Positions 1 through 9,383 of a stretch of DNA of 64,000 nt are shown here, piece after piece (position 1 is the stretch's first letter; every line of letters begins with the position of its first letter). The stretch is from an uncultured Draconibacterium sp. Its GTDB lineage: Bacteria > Bacteroidota > Bacteroidia > Bacteroidales > Prolixibacteraceae. The notes below the pieces were generated by a model. That model was not told the origin of the DNA. It ran no database searches and saw only the letters and a program-made list of their open reading frames with translations. Location of the stretch: positions 62,001 through 126,000 of the forward strand of contig NZ_OY782038.1 in the NCBI RefSeq assembly GCF_963677575.1. The letters run 5' to 3'. A program made the translations under genes and the position numbers.

Positions 1-351
1 TTGAACCGATGGAGAGAACAGGGAGATGTTACCGATTATCCAAAGCACACACGAAACGATCCAATGCGGAATTCGTACAATAGCCGTATATCAAGCCGAT
101 GGGTTGAAGATGGTTCTTATGTTAAATTAAAAAGCGTAAGTTTAGCTTACAATCTTCCATCAGACATTGTTAACAAGCTTAACTTAGGTGGCATAAGGGC
201 ATATATTACCGGAGAAAATCTGCTAACCTGGACACACTATTCTTGTTACGACCCCGATGTTAGTTCATACAGTGGTCTTCAGATTGGTGTTGATAAAGGT
301 TCATTTCCTCAGAGCCGTACATTTATTTTTGGGTTAAATCTTAAATTCTAA
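1..351 (+). CDS. SusC-type TonB-dependent receptor, C-terminal end (partial)
   Basis: This is the last part of an outer-membrane TonB-dependent transporter whose 5' end lies before the window. The 116 residues have the typical SusC/RagA tail: the SSRWVEDGSYVKLKSVSLAYN segment seen near the end of these barrels, then ITGENLLTWT, a YDPDVS motif, and a closing strand FIFGLNLKF with a terminal Phe as expected for a BAM-inserted barrel. The first codon in view is not a start. It is followed after 11 bases by a SusD gene, the standard SusC-SusD pairing, so it should import the oligosaccharide handled by this locus. Confidence 0.9.
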   Translation: MNRWREQGDVTDYPKHTRNDPMRNSYNSRISSRWVEDGSYVKLKSVSLAYNLPSDIVNKLNLGGIRAYITGENLLTWTHYSCYDPDVSSYSGLQIGVDKGSFPQSRTFIFGLNLKF

Positions 352-362
352 ATACAATAAAG

Positions 363-1754
363 ATGAAATATATAAAATTTATAATAGCATCAATTTTATT
401 GATACAGGGAACATCCTGTGTTGATGAAATATTAGATAAGGAGCCTGTAAGCGATTATTCTGCCAGCGGTTTTTATAAAACAGAGACTGATTGCGAGGCA
501 GGTGTTTATGGTATTTACGATGCTGCTCAGTCGGTTTTTAGGGTTAATGCCATCTATTGGGGCGAGGGAAGAGCAGATAATGTCTATACTGAACAAACAG
601 GTGAGCATTTATCTTTAATGGACAATAACCTTAGTGCATCATCATTAACTAATTCTTCTAATTGGAGTAGTTTGTACAAAATGGTAAGCAGGGCCAATTA
701 TGCAATAAAATATATCCCGGATGTATATGATAGTGATGATGATGATGGCAATCAATTAATTGCACAAGCACGGGCACTTAGGGCATTGGCTTATTTTTAC
801 CTGGTAAAAGTTTGGGGCGATGTGCCACTTATTACCGAGCCTTATACTTCTACAGATCAGGATATCTTTACAACAAGAACAGATCAGGAAGAAGTGCTTG
901 ATCAGGTTGAAGAAGATTTAATTTATGCTACCCAAAACTGTAAAGAATTTTTTAATAGTGATAACGACCGTATTATGTTCAACCAAGGTACGGCAAATGC
1001 ACTGCTTACCAAAGTTTATATGTGGAGGCATGAGTATGAAAAAGCGCTTGAAACTTCGCAGTTGGTGCTTGACAATAGCCTTTATTCGTTAGAACCCAAC
1101 ATGGACGGTTGGAGCAGTATTTTTACAAGCGGTGATTCTGATGAAAGCATTTTTGAAGTAGCTTACGAAGAGACAGATCAGTCGAATTGGCTTAGGACTT
1201 TTTATGCTACAGGTAGTTACGCGATATATGTACCTTCTGATGAATTTAAAGCATCATACGAAACCGGAGATTTGCGTATAGATTATGTTTATGATGCAAC
1301 TGCGGATGAGCCTAAGATGATTTGGAAATATTTTGGAAAGAACTTTGATGATGAGTCTACTGATGCTTCAGACCAGAATATTGTATTAATTCGTTTGGCT
1401 GATATTATGCTTTTAAGGGCAGAAGCACTGGCTCAGGTAGGTGGTGCTGCAAATATCTCGGAAGCATTGGATTTACTAAATCAAATCAGAGCTAGAGCCG
1501 GTTTGACGGAATTTGCGACCGAAGATGATGCTGAAGCAATGTATGGCGATCTTGAATCGGCAATTTTGCATGAACGTTCTATTGAATTATGCTACGAAGG
1601 ACACCGTTGGTTCGACCTTGTTCGTACAGGGAAAGCCATATCAACAATGAATCCAATTAACGGATTGAGCAGTGAAGGTAATTTGTTATGGCCAATCAGT
1701 AGTGATATCCTAAACGGTAATCCGAACATAGAGCAAAATGAATATTATCAATAA
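363..1754 (+). CDS. SusD/RagB-family glycan-binding lipoprotein
   Basis: Surface lipoprotein that lids the adjacent SusC transporter and binds glycan. It has a short signal with a Cys at residue 19 (GTSC) as the likely lipidation site. An N-terminal SusD region of TPR-like helices (residues about 30-230) includes ARALRALAYFYLVKVWGDVPL. The C-terminal RagB/SusD domain ends with three hallmarks: LNQIRARAGL, HERSIELCYEGHRWFDLVR and a final LWPIS...NPNIEQNEYY. The length of 463 aa is somewhat short for the family but complete. It is co-transcribed with the upstream SusC (11-base gap). Confidence 0.93.
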   Translation: MKYIKFIIASILLIQGTSCVDEILDKEPVSDYSASGFYKTETDCEAGVYGIYDAAQSVFRVNAIYWGEGRADNVYTEQTGEHLSLMDNNLSASSLTNSSNWSSLYKMVSRANYAIKYIPDVYDSDDDDGNQLIAQARALRALAYFYLVKVWGDVPLITEPYTSTDQDIFTTRTDQEEVLDQVEEDLIYATQNCKEFFNSDNDRIMFNQGTANALLTKVYMWRHEYEKALETSQLVLDNSLYSLEPNMDGWSSIFTSGDSDESIFEVAYEETDQSNWLRTFYATGSYAIYVPSDEFKASYETGDLRIDYVYDATADEPKMIWKYFGKNFDDESTDASDQNIVLIRLADIMLLRAEALAQVGGAANISEALDLLNQIRARAGLTEFATEDDAEAMYGDLESAILHERSIELCYEGHRWFDLVRTGKAISTMNPINGLSSEGNLLWPISSDILNGNPNIEQNEYYQ

Positions 1755-1774
1755 ATTTCTAAAAATATTGAAAG

Positions 1775-3259
1775 ATGAATAAGTTTCGTGAAAAATATAT
1801 AGTGAGATGGAATCTCATCAAAGTTTTCTTCTTTTCTTTTGCCTTAATCGCATTGATAACTCAATGTGAGATACAGGAAAACTTTGATTATGAATACCAC
1901 AATACTTCCGGAGAATTGGACATGACGGCTTGGGAATTTATCCAAAGTCGGGATGAGCATTCACTGTTGGAAGACGCAATTACTGCTGCCGGTTTTGAAA
2001 GTTATTATTCAGGCTCAACTGAATCTTCTTTTATTCTGCCCACCGATGATGCATTTAACAGTTATTTATCAGACAATGGTTATAGCAGTATTAGCGAAGT
2101 GCCGCTTCCTATTTTAAAAAATGTTTTGTTATATCATATTGTTACCGAGAAAGCATTATTTACCGATGAAGATTTTTCTGTTAGCAACAACCCGGTTGCC
2201 TTTTCTACCCAAAACGGACAGATAATGTACTTGTCGCGTGATAATAATTACCGCGGTGTTATAAATTATGACACAAATAAAAGTTGGACAATAAAAACAT
2301 CAAACCTTGAGCCGACTAATGGAGCAATACATATTGTATATGATATTGTTTACTACTCGGCAGTTACGGGAGATACTGATGTCCCTACCGATATGTTTGA
2401 GTACGATTCCATTTTTGCCACACAGGATGTTTATGTAAGAGCTGGTACATATGTGGATGATAACTTTGGAACAGCAGCTGATCTTGTATTAAGAGTTGAT
2501 ACTGATGATGGCACCAGTGTTAATGACAGGAAAATCTTCTTGATGTTCGATTTGAGTGAAGCAACAAAAAGCGGAACACTTAGAGAAGCATATCTAAGTC
2601 TTGGCGCGTGGTATTCAGCAGGAAAAGAGAAAAATATTAATTTGCATAATGTTCAGGATATTACGTGGTCAGAAAATACCATAACATGGAATAATATGCC
2701 AACGCCCGATACAGATATTATTTCAGCTACTCCTTCAATCCCACTTGATGGTACACCCACTTTATTTAAATTGGATTGTACTGATTACTATCAGTCAAAA
2801 TCAGAATCGCCTGGAAAAGTAACAATTCTGGTTGATGCTGATGATGAAAGTAATGATGGTATCATTTTTATATCGAAAGAAAGTACAGATTATTCTTACG
2901 CTCCCTGTCTTATTGCTGTTTATTCTGATGCTTCAAGTACATTGGAAATGGGTACAAATACCGGATTATCGGTGACTAGTCAGGGAGTTGTTGTACTAAC
3001 TACCAACAATCTTTGTATGGAAGGAGCTGCTACTGCTGATATTGTTTATACGCTTGAATCAGTTCCAACAGATGGGTGGCTGATTATGGGGTCGCAAATA
3101 TTGTCTGCCGGCGATAAATTTGGTCAGCTTGATATTGATGCAGGTAATATAGTTTACATAAACGAAGGTAACGCATCGAGTGATAGTTTTACCGTTTCGG
3201 TAAATGATAAAGATGGCGGTAGCATTGACCCATTTGATGTTGCTATTACCATTGAATAG
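1775..3259 (+). CDS. Surface lipoprotein with FAS1, CBM96-like and cadherin-like domains
   Basis: A 494-aa protein in the position usually held by a surface glycan-binding protein after SusC/SusD. The N-terminus has a hydrophobic segment ending in LITQC (Cys31), a likely lipobox. Residues about 45-195 form a fasciclin/FAS1 domain (FILPTDDAFNSYL, LLYHIVTEKALF, GAIHIVYDIV). Residues about 210-382 are a DNRLRE/CBM96-type module (DVYVRAGTYVDDNFG, RKIFLMFDLS, ITWSENTITWNNMP), a family associated with binding acidic polysaccharides. The last ~100 residues look like a CSPG/cadherin-like repeat (NIVYINEG...DSFTVSVNDKDGG). The ligand is inferred from context only. Confidence 0.72.
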   Translation: MNKFREKYIVRWNLIKVFFFSFALIALITQCEIQENFDYEYHNTSGELDMTAWEFIQSRDEHSLLEDAITAAGFESYYSGSTESSFILPTDDAFNSYLSDNGYSSISEVPLPILKNVLLYHIVTEKALFTDEDFSVSNNPVAFSTQNGQIMYLSRDNNYRGVINYDTNKSWTIKTSNLEPTNGAIHIVYDIVYYSAVTGDTDVPTDMFEYDSIFATQDVYVRAGTYVDDNFGTAADLVLRVDTDDGTSVNDRKIFLMFDLSEATKSGTLREAYLSLGAWYSAGKEKNINLHNVQDITWSENTITWNNMPTPDTDIISATPSIPLDGTPTLFKLDCTDYYQSKSESPGKVTILVDADDESNDGIIFISKESTDYSYAPCLIAVYSDASSTLEMGTNTGLSVTSQGVVVLTTNNLCMEGAATADIVYTLESVPTDGWLIMGSQILSAGDKFGQLDIDAGNIVYINEGNASSDSFTVSVNDKDGGSIDPFDVAITIE

Positions 3260-3271
3260 ATTAATATTTTT

Positions 3272-3304
3272 AAACTACAAAGAGCTATTTAGCTCTTGTA
3301 GTTT
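3272..3304 (+). terminator. Hairpin terminator after the FAS1/CBM96 lipoprotein
   Basis: A long stem (AAACTACAA-GAGCT, loop ATTT, AGCTC-TTGTAGTTT) with one bulged A, 12 bases after the stop codon and followed by T-rich sequence. It probably terminates or attenuates the SusC/SusD transcript ahead of the enzyme genes. Confidence 0.65.
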
Positions 3305-3323
3305 AATTTAAACTTGATGTAAC

Positions 3324-4055
3324 ATGACAAAATACATGCTACTTATAATTCTATTGGCCATTGTCTCGTGTAACAATAAAACAAATAATGATTTATCAGT
3401 CCAACAAGGTGCAAGAATTATTTCTTTTGCCGGATATGATTGGGTAGTTGAAGATTCTAATGATAACACTGTGGGGCCGGGGCCAAACTACTTTTCAAGT
3501 TCTGAAGAAAATGTTTGGGTTGATAATAAGGGCCGGCTACATTTAAAAATAGTAGAACGCAACGGTGAATGGCACTGTTCAAAAGTTACTTTATTGAATG
3601 CACATGGCTACCACAAATATGTTTTCTATGTTGATAGTTGTGTGGATCAGCTCGATAGAAATGTAGTAGCAGGATTATTTGCGTACGAGAATGATGAGCA
3701 GGAAATTGATGTCGAAATCTCCCGGTGGGGAAGAGAGAATAATGATAACTGTCAGTTTGCCATTCAACCCTCGGCAAATGAGGGTAATAAGGTAAGGTTC
3801 AGCCTACCGTTGAATAACGATTGCTCCACCCATTTTTTTAATTGGCAAAACAACTCAATAGAATTTGGCTCATACCTGGGAGAAAGTTTAACTCCTTCAG
3901 AAGAAGATGTTGTGAAAACCTGGATTTATACAGGAAAAGATATTCCGGCATCTTCAAGCCTGAGAATAAAAATTAACCTTTGGTTATTCAGGGGGAAATC
4001 TCCAGCCGACAATCAAAATAATGAGCTGGTAGTGAAGAATTTTAAAATTTTATAA
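3324..4055 (+). CDS. GH16-like (concanavalin A-like) lipoprotein
   Basis: A 243-aa lipoprotein (LAIVSC, Cys16) with a beta-jelly-roll pattern. Residues 127-131 read EIDVE, matching the E-[ILV]-D-x-E core of the GH16 active site, preceded by a glycine-rich strand and followed by SRWG. It may cleave beta-linked glycans. Many Bacteroidetes proteins of this type are annotated as family 16 glycosidases without proven activity, and a purely binding role is possible. It follows the hairpin at 3272-3304 and precedes the NagB-like gene by 68 bases. Confidence 0.55.
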   Translation: MTKYMLLIILLAIVSCNNKTNNDLSVQQGARIISFAGYDWVVEDSNDNTVGPGPNYFSSSEENVWVDNKGRLHLKIVERNGEWHCSKVTLLNAHGYHKYVFYVDSCVDQLDRNVVAGLFAYENDEQEIDVEISRWGRENNDNCQFAIQPSANEGNKVRFSLPLNNDCSTHFFNWQNNSIEFGSYLGESLTPSEEDVVKTWIYTGKDIPASSSLRIKINLWLFRGKSPADNQNNELVVKNFKIL

Positions 4056-4123
4056 TTCAGCCAGGTAAAAGATTATTTCGCTGGTAAGGTCTTAATTTAT
4101 TTTTTAAAGTATACAGACAATCA

Positions 4124-4894
4124 ATGAAAGTAAAATATTTCAAAAATATGGACGTGAATGTTTTTCCAACGCGTGAGATTACGGGGGAAACAGCAGGTAA
4201 AGATGTGGAAAAACAAATAATTAAGTTACTAAATGAGAAAGATACAATACGAATGATATTTGCTGCTGCTCCTTCTCAAAATGAGTTGCTGGATTACCTG
4301 GTAAGTTCTGATAGAATAGAATGGAACCGGATTACAGCTTTTCATATGGACGAATATATTGGTTTAAACCGAACAGAATCACGTTCTTTTTCAACTTTTT
4401 TGAATAAGCGCCTGTTTGAAAAAGTTAATTTTAAAGAAGTGCACCTGATTAACGGGAAAGCTACTGTTAAAGAAGAGATTAAGCGGTATTCCGATTTAAT
4501 TTCAGAAGCGCTGATCGATATTGTTTGCCTGGGAATTGGCGAAAATGGACACATTGCATTTAATGATCCACCAGTGGCTGATTTTGAAGATAAGGAAGTA
4601 TTAAAACTGGTGGAACTTGATGAGTCTTGCCGAATTCAGCAAGTGAATGAAGAGTGTTTTGATACACTTGATGATGTTCCGCGTGAGGCCTTTACACTAA
4701 CTATTCCTGTATTAAAGCAGGCAAAATATTTATTTTGTGTAGTGCCCGGTGAAAATAAACAGGAGGCGGTATATAATACGTTGAAAGGACCGGTAACCAC
4801 AAAATGTCCGGCATCCATTCTTCAAAACCATTCAAATTGCAGGTTTTATTTTGATGAAGATGCAATGAAACAAGTATTATCAGATTTCGCATAG
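4124..4894 (+). CDS. NagB-like glucosamine-6-phosphate isomerase/deaminase family protein
   Basis: Cytosolic sugar-phosphate isomerase family protein of 256 aa, expected to convert GlcN-6-P to Fru-6-P and ammonia after NagA action. Family signatures are FHMDEYIG (Asp76, matching the proton-shuttling Asp72 of E. coli NagB) and GENGHIAFNDPP (His143). Two positions differ from classical NagB: the residue equivalent to Asp141 is Asn, and that equivalent to Glu148 is Asp. This subfamily is widely annotated as GlcN6P deaminase, but substrate or mechanism may differ. It lies 4 bases upstream of the lyase gene, so it is probably translationally linked. Confidence 0.7.
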   Translation: MKVKYFKNMDVNVFPTREITGETAGKDVEKQIIKLLNEKDTIRMIFAAAPSQNELLDYLVSSDRIEWNRITAFHMDEYIGLNRTESRSFSTFLNKRLFEKVNFKEVHLINGKATVKEEIKRYSDLISEALIDIVCLGIGENGHIAFNDPPVADFEDKEVLKLVELDESCRIQQVNEECFDTLDDVPREAFTLTIPVLKQAKYLFCVVPGENKQEAVYNTLKGPVTTKCPASILQNHSNCRFYFDEDAMKQVLSDFA

Positions 4895-4898
4895 TCAT

Positions 4899-6845
4899 AT
4901 GGAGTTAGACAGGAGAAGGTTTTTGAAAAGGTTGGCTTCAGGAAGTGCCGGGGTAGTAATTACCGGCACTTCACTGGCCGAAAACATGATTGGGCTACCG
5001 TTGCATTACAATTTTAGTAGGGCAAACGATTCTGACAAGGGGCTATTTCCATTTTTTAGGTACATGCAGGATATTAGTCTCGGAAATTTTTTCGCAAAAG
5101 ATCAGGGTGGGAAATTTATTCAAATGCAGCTGATAAATTCAGAAGATGATTCTGTTATTGTTGAAAGCATAAGAAACGGATTAATCCAGGGGGTTCTAGG
5201 TGAGCCTATAAGTTGGGCAAAGCTTGAAAAAACAGAACTTGAAAAAAGTGTCTGGCTGAATCGTTTCTATTACTTGCCTCCGTTTGCTAGGATCTATTAC
5301 CTGACCAAAGACCAAAGTTACCTGGAAGATATGATGACGATTGTTCGCCTCTGGATTAAAGATAATCCACGTGAGACAGAACATCCAACCTCAAAATACA
5401 ATTGGTACGACATGCAGGTGGCCTGGCGTGCCATCCATTTTTCGTGGTGTTATTTTCTGGGTGAAGATGGCCTTTCGGAAGAGGATAAAATGTTGCTATT
5501 GCATAGCCTTGAAGAACATGCCGAAGTCTTGGCCGAAGGTTTTGGAAAAGCAACGTTGAACGAATTTAATCATCAGGCACATGGTGCGCTGGCAATGCTT
5601 TATCTGGGAGTTTTATTCCCCGGTTTTCACAATGCAAAAGAATTAACAGAAGGGGGAATCCATATTCTCGAACACCATATAATACATGCATTTTATAATG
5701 ATGGGGGAAATGTGGAGCAAATGTTTGGCTATTATCCTTTTGAAGCCTGTATTTTCAGGGATGCTTATTTGCTTTGCACCCAAAACGGCATTACTCCGCC
5801 AGCTAATATTGTTCCGCTGCTGGAGAAAATGGAGCATTATCTTTCTGTCGTCGCCCAGCCGGATGATACTATGCCCCCGGTAAACGATTCGTATCCAATG
5901 CCTACAGAGGTTACTGTAAAAACGATCAGCGAAATACTAAATACAGAAAAAACAAGTCCAACTTCCTTTTATTTTCCCGATACACAAATTGGGGTCATGC
6001 GAAGTGGCACATCTGAAAAAGATGGTTGGTATATATTGGCAAATCCGGCAAAACTAATTGGGTCTCATGCTCATGCCGGGCGTTTGGGCTTTGTTGCCTG
6101 GTTTGGGCAGCAACCACTTTTTATTGAAAGTGGCTGTAATAGTTACGATGATTCGTTGTTGGTGAAATGGTATCGTACCTCTCGTGCACACAACACGGTT
6201 ATTATTGATGGGCAGGAAGATGAAGCTACTTCAAGCGATATCCAATGGGCCGCAAAACGACAAACAGAAAATCATATAACAGACTGGATAGAAAAGGAAA
6301 ATTATCGCATGGTCAGGATGTTTTCGCCATCAACCGAGGAATCGAACAATGCTGTAAACTGGACTCGAAACCTGACACTAATCCGGGATGACTACATGTT
6401 GATATATGATTATTTTAATGCGAAAGAATCACACGATTATGAAATTTTACTTCATCTGCCTCCTGTCGAAGTTGCAGCAGATAAGAAAAATAAGGCTTTT
6501 GTGATTAAATCCGAATCATTAGTGGGAGTAATGCCTTTTGATGCCGAAAGTTATTCTGAAATGCAAATTGCTGAAGGATATATTAGTGTAGAGGCCCGCG
6601 ATGTGTTGGCACCGTTAATTATGTACAAAACCAGCGGGCAAGAAAAACATTCCGTTCTGTTGGCAACTCCAGTTAAAGAATCGGTTACTGAATTTAAGTT
6701 AAAACAAGAAATCAGGGACGACGGTATTGTTTTAACAATAAGGCATGTTTCAGGCAAAGAAGATATTATATTGTTTCGCAAACCGGATGTGGAAGTTATG
6801 ACATATGGAAAAATCAAAATAAAAGACTGGATGACTATCCTTTAA
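4899..6845 (+). CDS. Heparinase II/III-family polysaccharide lyase
   Basis: A 648-aa enzyme with an N-terminal RRRFLKR motif plus a hydrophobic Ala/Gly/Val stretch, resembling a Tat signal. An alpha-barrel domain occupies about residues 60-330 and contains NEFNHQAHGALAML with the Asn-His pair typical of uronate lyases. The Heparinase II/III beta domain follows from about 360 (GSHAHAGRLGFVAWFG, FIESGCNSYDD, YRTSRAHNTVIIDG). The family eliminates uronic-acid-containing polymers such as heparin, alginate or related glycans. Neighbouring NagA, NagB-like and GH20 genes argue for an amino-sugar/uronate polymer. Confidence 0.85.
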   Translation: MELDRRRFLKRLASGSAGVVITGTSLAENMIGLPLHYNFSRANDSDKGLFPFFRYMQDISLGNFFAKDQGGKFIQMQLINSEDDSVIVESIRNGLIQGVLGEPISWAKLEKTELEKSVWLNRFYYLPPFARIYYLTKDQSYLEDMMTIVRLWIKDNPRETEHPTSKYNWYDMQVAWRAIHFSWCYFLGEDGLSEEDKMLLLHSLEEHAEVLAEGFGKATLNEFNHQAHGALAMLYLGVLFPGFHNAKELTEGGIHILEHHIIHAFYNDGGNVEQMFGYYPFEACIFRDAYLLCTQNGITPPANIVPLLEKMEHYLSVVAQPDDTMPPVNDSYPMPTEVTVKTISEILNTEKTSPTSFYFPDTQIGVMRSGTSEKDGWYILANPAKLIGSHAHAGRLGFVAWFGQQPLFIESGCNSYDDSLLVKWYRTSRAHNTVIIDGQEDEATSSDIQWAAKRQTENHITDWIEKENYRMVRMFSPSTEESNNAVNWTRNLTLIRDDYMLIYDYFNAKESHDYEILLHLPPVEVAADKKNKAFVIKSESLVGVMPFDAESYSEMQIAEGYISVEARDVLAPLIMYKTSGQEKHSVLLATPVKESVTEFKLKQEIRDDGIVLTIRHVSGKEDIILFRKPDVEVMTYGKIKIKDWMTIL

Positions 6846-6872
6846 AATGTACAAAAATAAACCTATAAGAAT

Positions 6873-8474
6873 ATGAACATTATAAAAATAAAATTTTCTT
6901 CGGTTGCGGCCTTGTTAGGGCTGATGATGATCCTTGTTTTTCTTTTCAACGGAACAGTTTCTGCGATAAATGCTGAATCTCAAAAAAGTAAGAAGGAAAT
7001 AAAGCTGGCTGAATCATTCCCGATTCGGGGTTTTCATATCGATTTGCGGGTTCAGGTAATGACCATGCCGGCTTTGAAAATTTTTGCGAAAGAATTGGCT
7101 GATTTTGGCATCAATACCCTTGTAATGGAGTGGGAAGCTTCCTATCCATACGAAAAACATGCAACCATTTCGAATAAATATGCTTACTCGCGCGAAGAGG
7201 TCAGGGATTTTATAGCTTACTGCGAAAATATTGGGATCGATGTTATTCCACTGCAACAATGTTTTGGGCATGTAGAATACATCTTACGTCATGCCAGGTA
7301 CAATGCTCTTAAAGAATCAAGACAAGATATTTCGCAGGTTTGCCCGTTAAAAGTTGAAGAAAACAAAAAGTTATTTACCGATCTTTTTGCAGACATGATT
7401 TCGTTACATGATTCAAAATACCTGCATATTGGAATTGACGAAACGCGTTTGCTTGGACACTGCCCGGAGTGCTCGGCCAAAATAGCAGAAGAAGGAACAG
7501 CCAGGTTGTTTGGCGATTATGTGAACGAGATGTGTAAGATTGTGATAGGAATGGGAAAAATTCCTGTTCTATGGGCTGATATTGTTCTTAAGTATCCGGA
7601 AGCCGTTGAAATGCTCCCTAAAGAAGTTATTTATATCGACTGGAATTATGGTTGGAAGATTGATTATTTCGGAGATATAGAAAAAGTGCTTGATAAAGGT
7701 TTAAATTTTTGGGGAGCTCCGGCTATCAGAAGCCATCCCGATAACTGGTATACCATTGATTGGGAAAAGCATTTTAATAACCAGCGCGATTTTATTCCTT
7801 ATGCACGTAAGGCCGGGTATCAGGGAATGGTTATGACTTCCTGGTCCACTTCAGGTGTATATGGATTCAACTGGGATACAAATTACGAGGTTTTGGATAT
7901 GTATGCTATGCGCAATGTTTATCCGCTATCAGGTTTTAGAATATTAATTGCTGCATATGCCCAATCGTTGAAACAGGTTGAACCGCTCGATCCTGAATCA
8001 TTCGTCATTCAGTATGCTCAAAGCCAATTTAGTTTAACAGAACAGGAAGGAGAGAGCCTTTGGCAGGTTTTAACAACATCGCCCGATGTAATTAACCTGA
8101 ATAATCCGTCGGGGATGGTAGAATTAGAAAAGGTTTGTGTGGATGTAAATAATGCTAAAAAGCTGATGGATTCATTAACTCCGAAAGCAAATCAGAAAGA
8201 ATTTGAACATTTAAGATTGATGCTTGATTTAAGGGCTTTCTATCTTGATTTTAAAAAAGCGGAAGCACTTTTTAATTCTGACGGCTATAATCTTGAGCGG
8301 GCAAATACTTTGTTGCCTGAATTGAAACGGTTACTGGTAGAATCAGAACATTTGAATGAGCGTTTTTCCATATTAAACGCAGGCTACATTCATCCTGAAG
8401 AGATTGTAGAACAAAATCAGTTGAGGACACTGAAACTAAAAAATCTTTACAAGGTTGTTGCCCGACAGCAATAA
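6873..8474 (+). CDS. GH20-like beta-N-acetylhexosaminidase family protein
   Basis: A 533-aa secreted or membrane-anchored protein (hydrophobic segment at residues 8-30). It has a TIM-barrel region starting GFHIDLR and a catalytic-type motif YLHIGIDETRLLG with Asp189-Glu190, the position of the GH20 Asp-Glu pair (usual form HxGGDE). A cluster GHCPEC follows. It lacks the N-terminal GH20b domain of the second GH20 gene at 13410. The architecture resembles family-20-like hydrolases seen in Bacteroidetes loci; exact specificity cannot be read. It is 27 bases downstream of the lyase. Confidence 0.7.
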   Translation: MNIIKIKFSSVAALLGLMMILVFLFNGTVSAINAESQKSKKEIKLAESFPIRGFHIDLRVQVMTMPALKIFAKELADFGINTLVMEWEASYPYEKHATISNKYAYSREEVRDFIAYCENIGIDVIPLQQCFGHVEYILRHARYNALKESRQDISQVCPLKVEENKKLFTDLFADMISLHDSKYLHIGIDETRLLGHCPECSAKIAEEGTARLFGDYVNEMCKIVIGMGKIPVLWADIVLKYPEAVEMLPKEVIYIDWNYGWKIDYFGDIEKVLDKGLNFWGAPAIRSHPDNWYTIDWEKHFNNQRDFIPYARKAGYQGMVMTSWSTSGVYGFNWDTNYEVLDMYAMRNVYPLSGFRILIAAYAQSLKQVEPLDPESFVIQYAQSQFSLTEQEGESLWQVLTTSPDVINLNNPSGMVELEKVCVDVNNAKKLMDSLTPKANQKEFEHLRLMLDLRAFYLDFKKAEALFNSDGYNLERANTLLPELKRLLVESEHLNERFSILNAGYIHPEEIVEQNQLRTLKLKNLYKVVARQQ

Positions 8475-8492
8475 CAACTAACAAAACTTTCA

Positions 8493-9338
8493 ATGGATAA
8501 AAAAGTTATTCTTCTTCTGTATATATTTTTATCGGTTTGCTCTGGCCTTATTGCCCAGGACAATAAAGCATATTTCCCTAAAAAAACAGAGTACCCCGGG
8601 GTAATGCCGGTAGCCGATAATTTTTGGATATTTATAATGGCCGGACAATCGAATATGGCCGGGCGGGGAATAGTGGAGCCGGAAGATACAATTTCAAATC
8701 CACGGATATTAACGATTAATTTGAATAATGAGTGGGTAGTTGCAAAGGAACCATTACATCTTTATCAACCCAAATTAACGGGTTTGGACGGCGGAGTTTC
8801 ATTTGCACGGGAATTATTGAAATACGTGCCCGACTCTGTAACAATAGGCCTGGTGCCCTGTGCCGTTGGGGGAAGCCCAATTCAGGCATGGGCCGGCGAT
8901 TCAGTATTTAATGATGTTCAGTTACTTAGTAATTTTAAGGAAAAAGCTGGAATGGCCATGAGATACGGTGAGGTAAAAGGTGTTTTATGGCACCAGGGAG
9001 AAAGTGATGCTTTTCCGGGAAAGATTCAGGTGTATAAACTGAAGCTGGAATATGTATTAACCATCATGCGCGAGTTCCTGGGAGATAATTCTTTACCAAT
9101 TATCATTGGAGAATTGGGGGCTTTTACCAATCCAAAAGAACGACAGGATAACTGGAATAAAATAAATGAGATTATCAGGCAGGTTTCAGAAAACATGAAT
9201 GATTGTTACATCGTTCCAACACACGATTTAACTTGTAATCCAGATTCTGTTCATTTTAACAATGTTTCTCAGCGCATGTTGGGCAAACGATATGCAGAAA
9301 AATTTATCTCTGTTCAGAAAGATTGGCAACAGAAGTAG
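8493..9338 (+). CDS. Sialate O-acetylesterase-type carbohydrate esterase (SASA family)
   Basis: A 281-aa secreted SGNH-fold esterase. A signal peptide ends near AQD (residue ~22). The block-I motif is MAGQSNMAGRG with nucleophile Ser53. The glycine/oxyanion block is VLWHQGESDAF and the C-terminal Asp/His motif is PDSVHFN. This family (Pfam SASA/DUF303, CAZy CE6-like) removes O-acetyl groups from sugars, so it would deacetylate the glycan before GH20 and lyase action. It is 18 bases after the GH20-like gene. Confidence 0.82.
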   Translation: MDKKVILLLYIFLSVCSGLIAQDNKAYFPKKTEYPGVMPVADNFWIFIMAGQSNMAGRGIVEPEDTISNPRILTINLNNEWVVAKEPLHLYQPKLTGLDGGVSFARELLKYVPDSVTIGLVPCAVGGSPIQAWAGDSVFNDVQLLSNFKEKAGMAMRYGEVKGVLWHQGESDAFPGKIQVYKLKLEYVLTIMREFLGDNSLPIIIGELGAFTNPKERQDNWNKINEIIRQVSENMNDCYIVPTHDLTCNPDSVHFNNVSQRMLGKRYAEKFISVQKDWQQK

Positions 9339-9383
9339 AATTAATTTTAAGTATAAACAGTCTCTAAATAAAAAAGATATATA

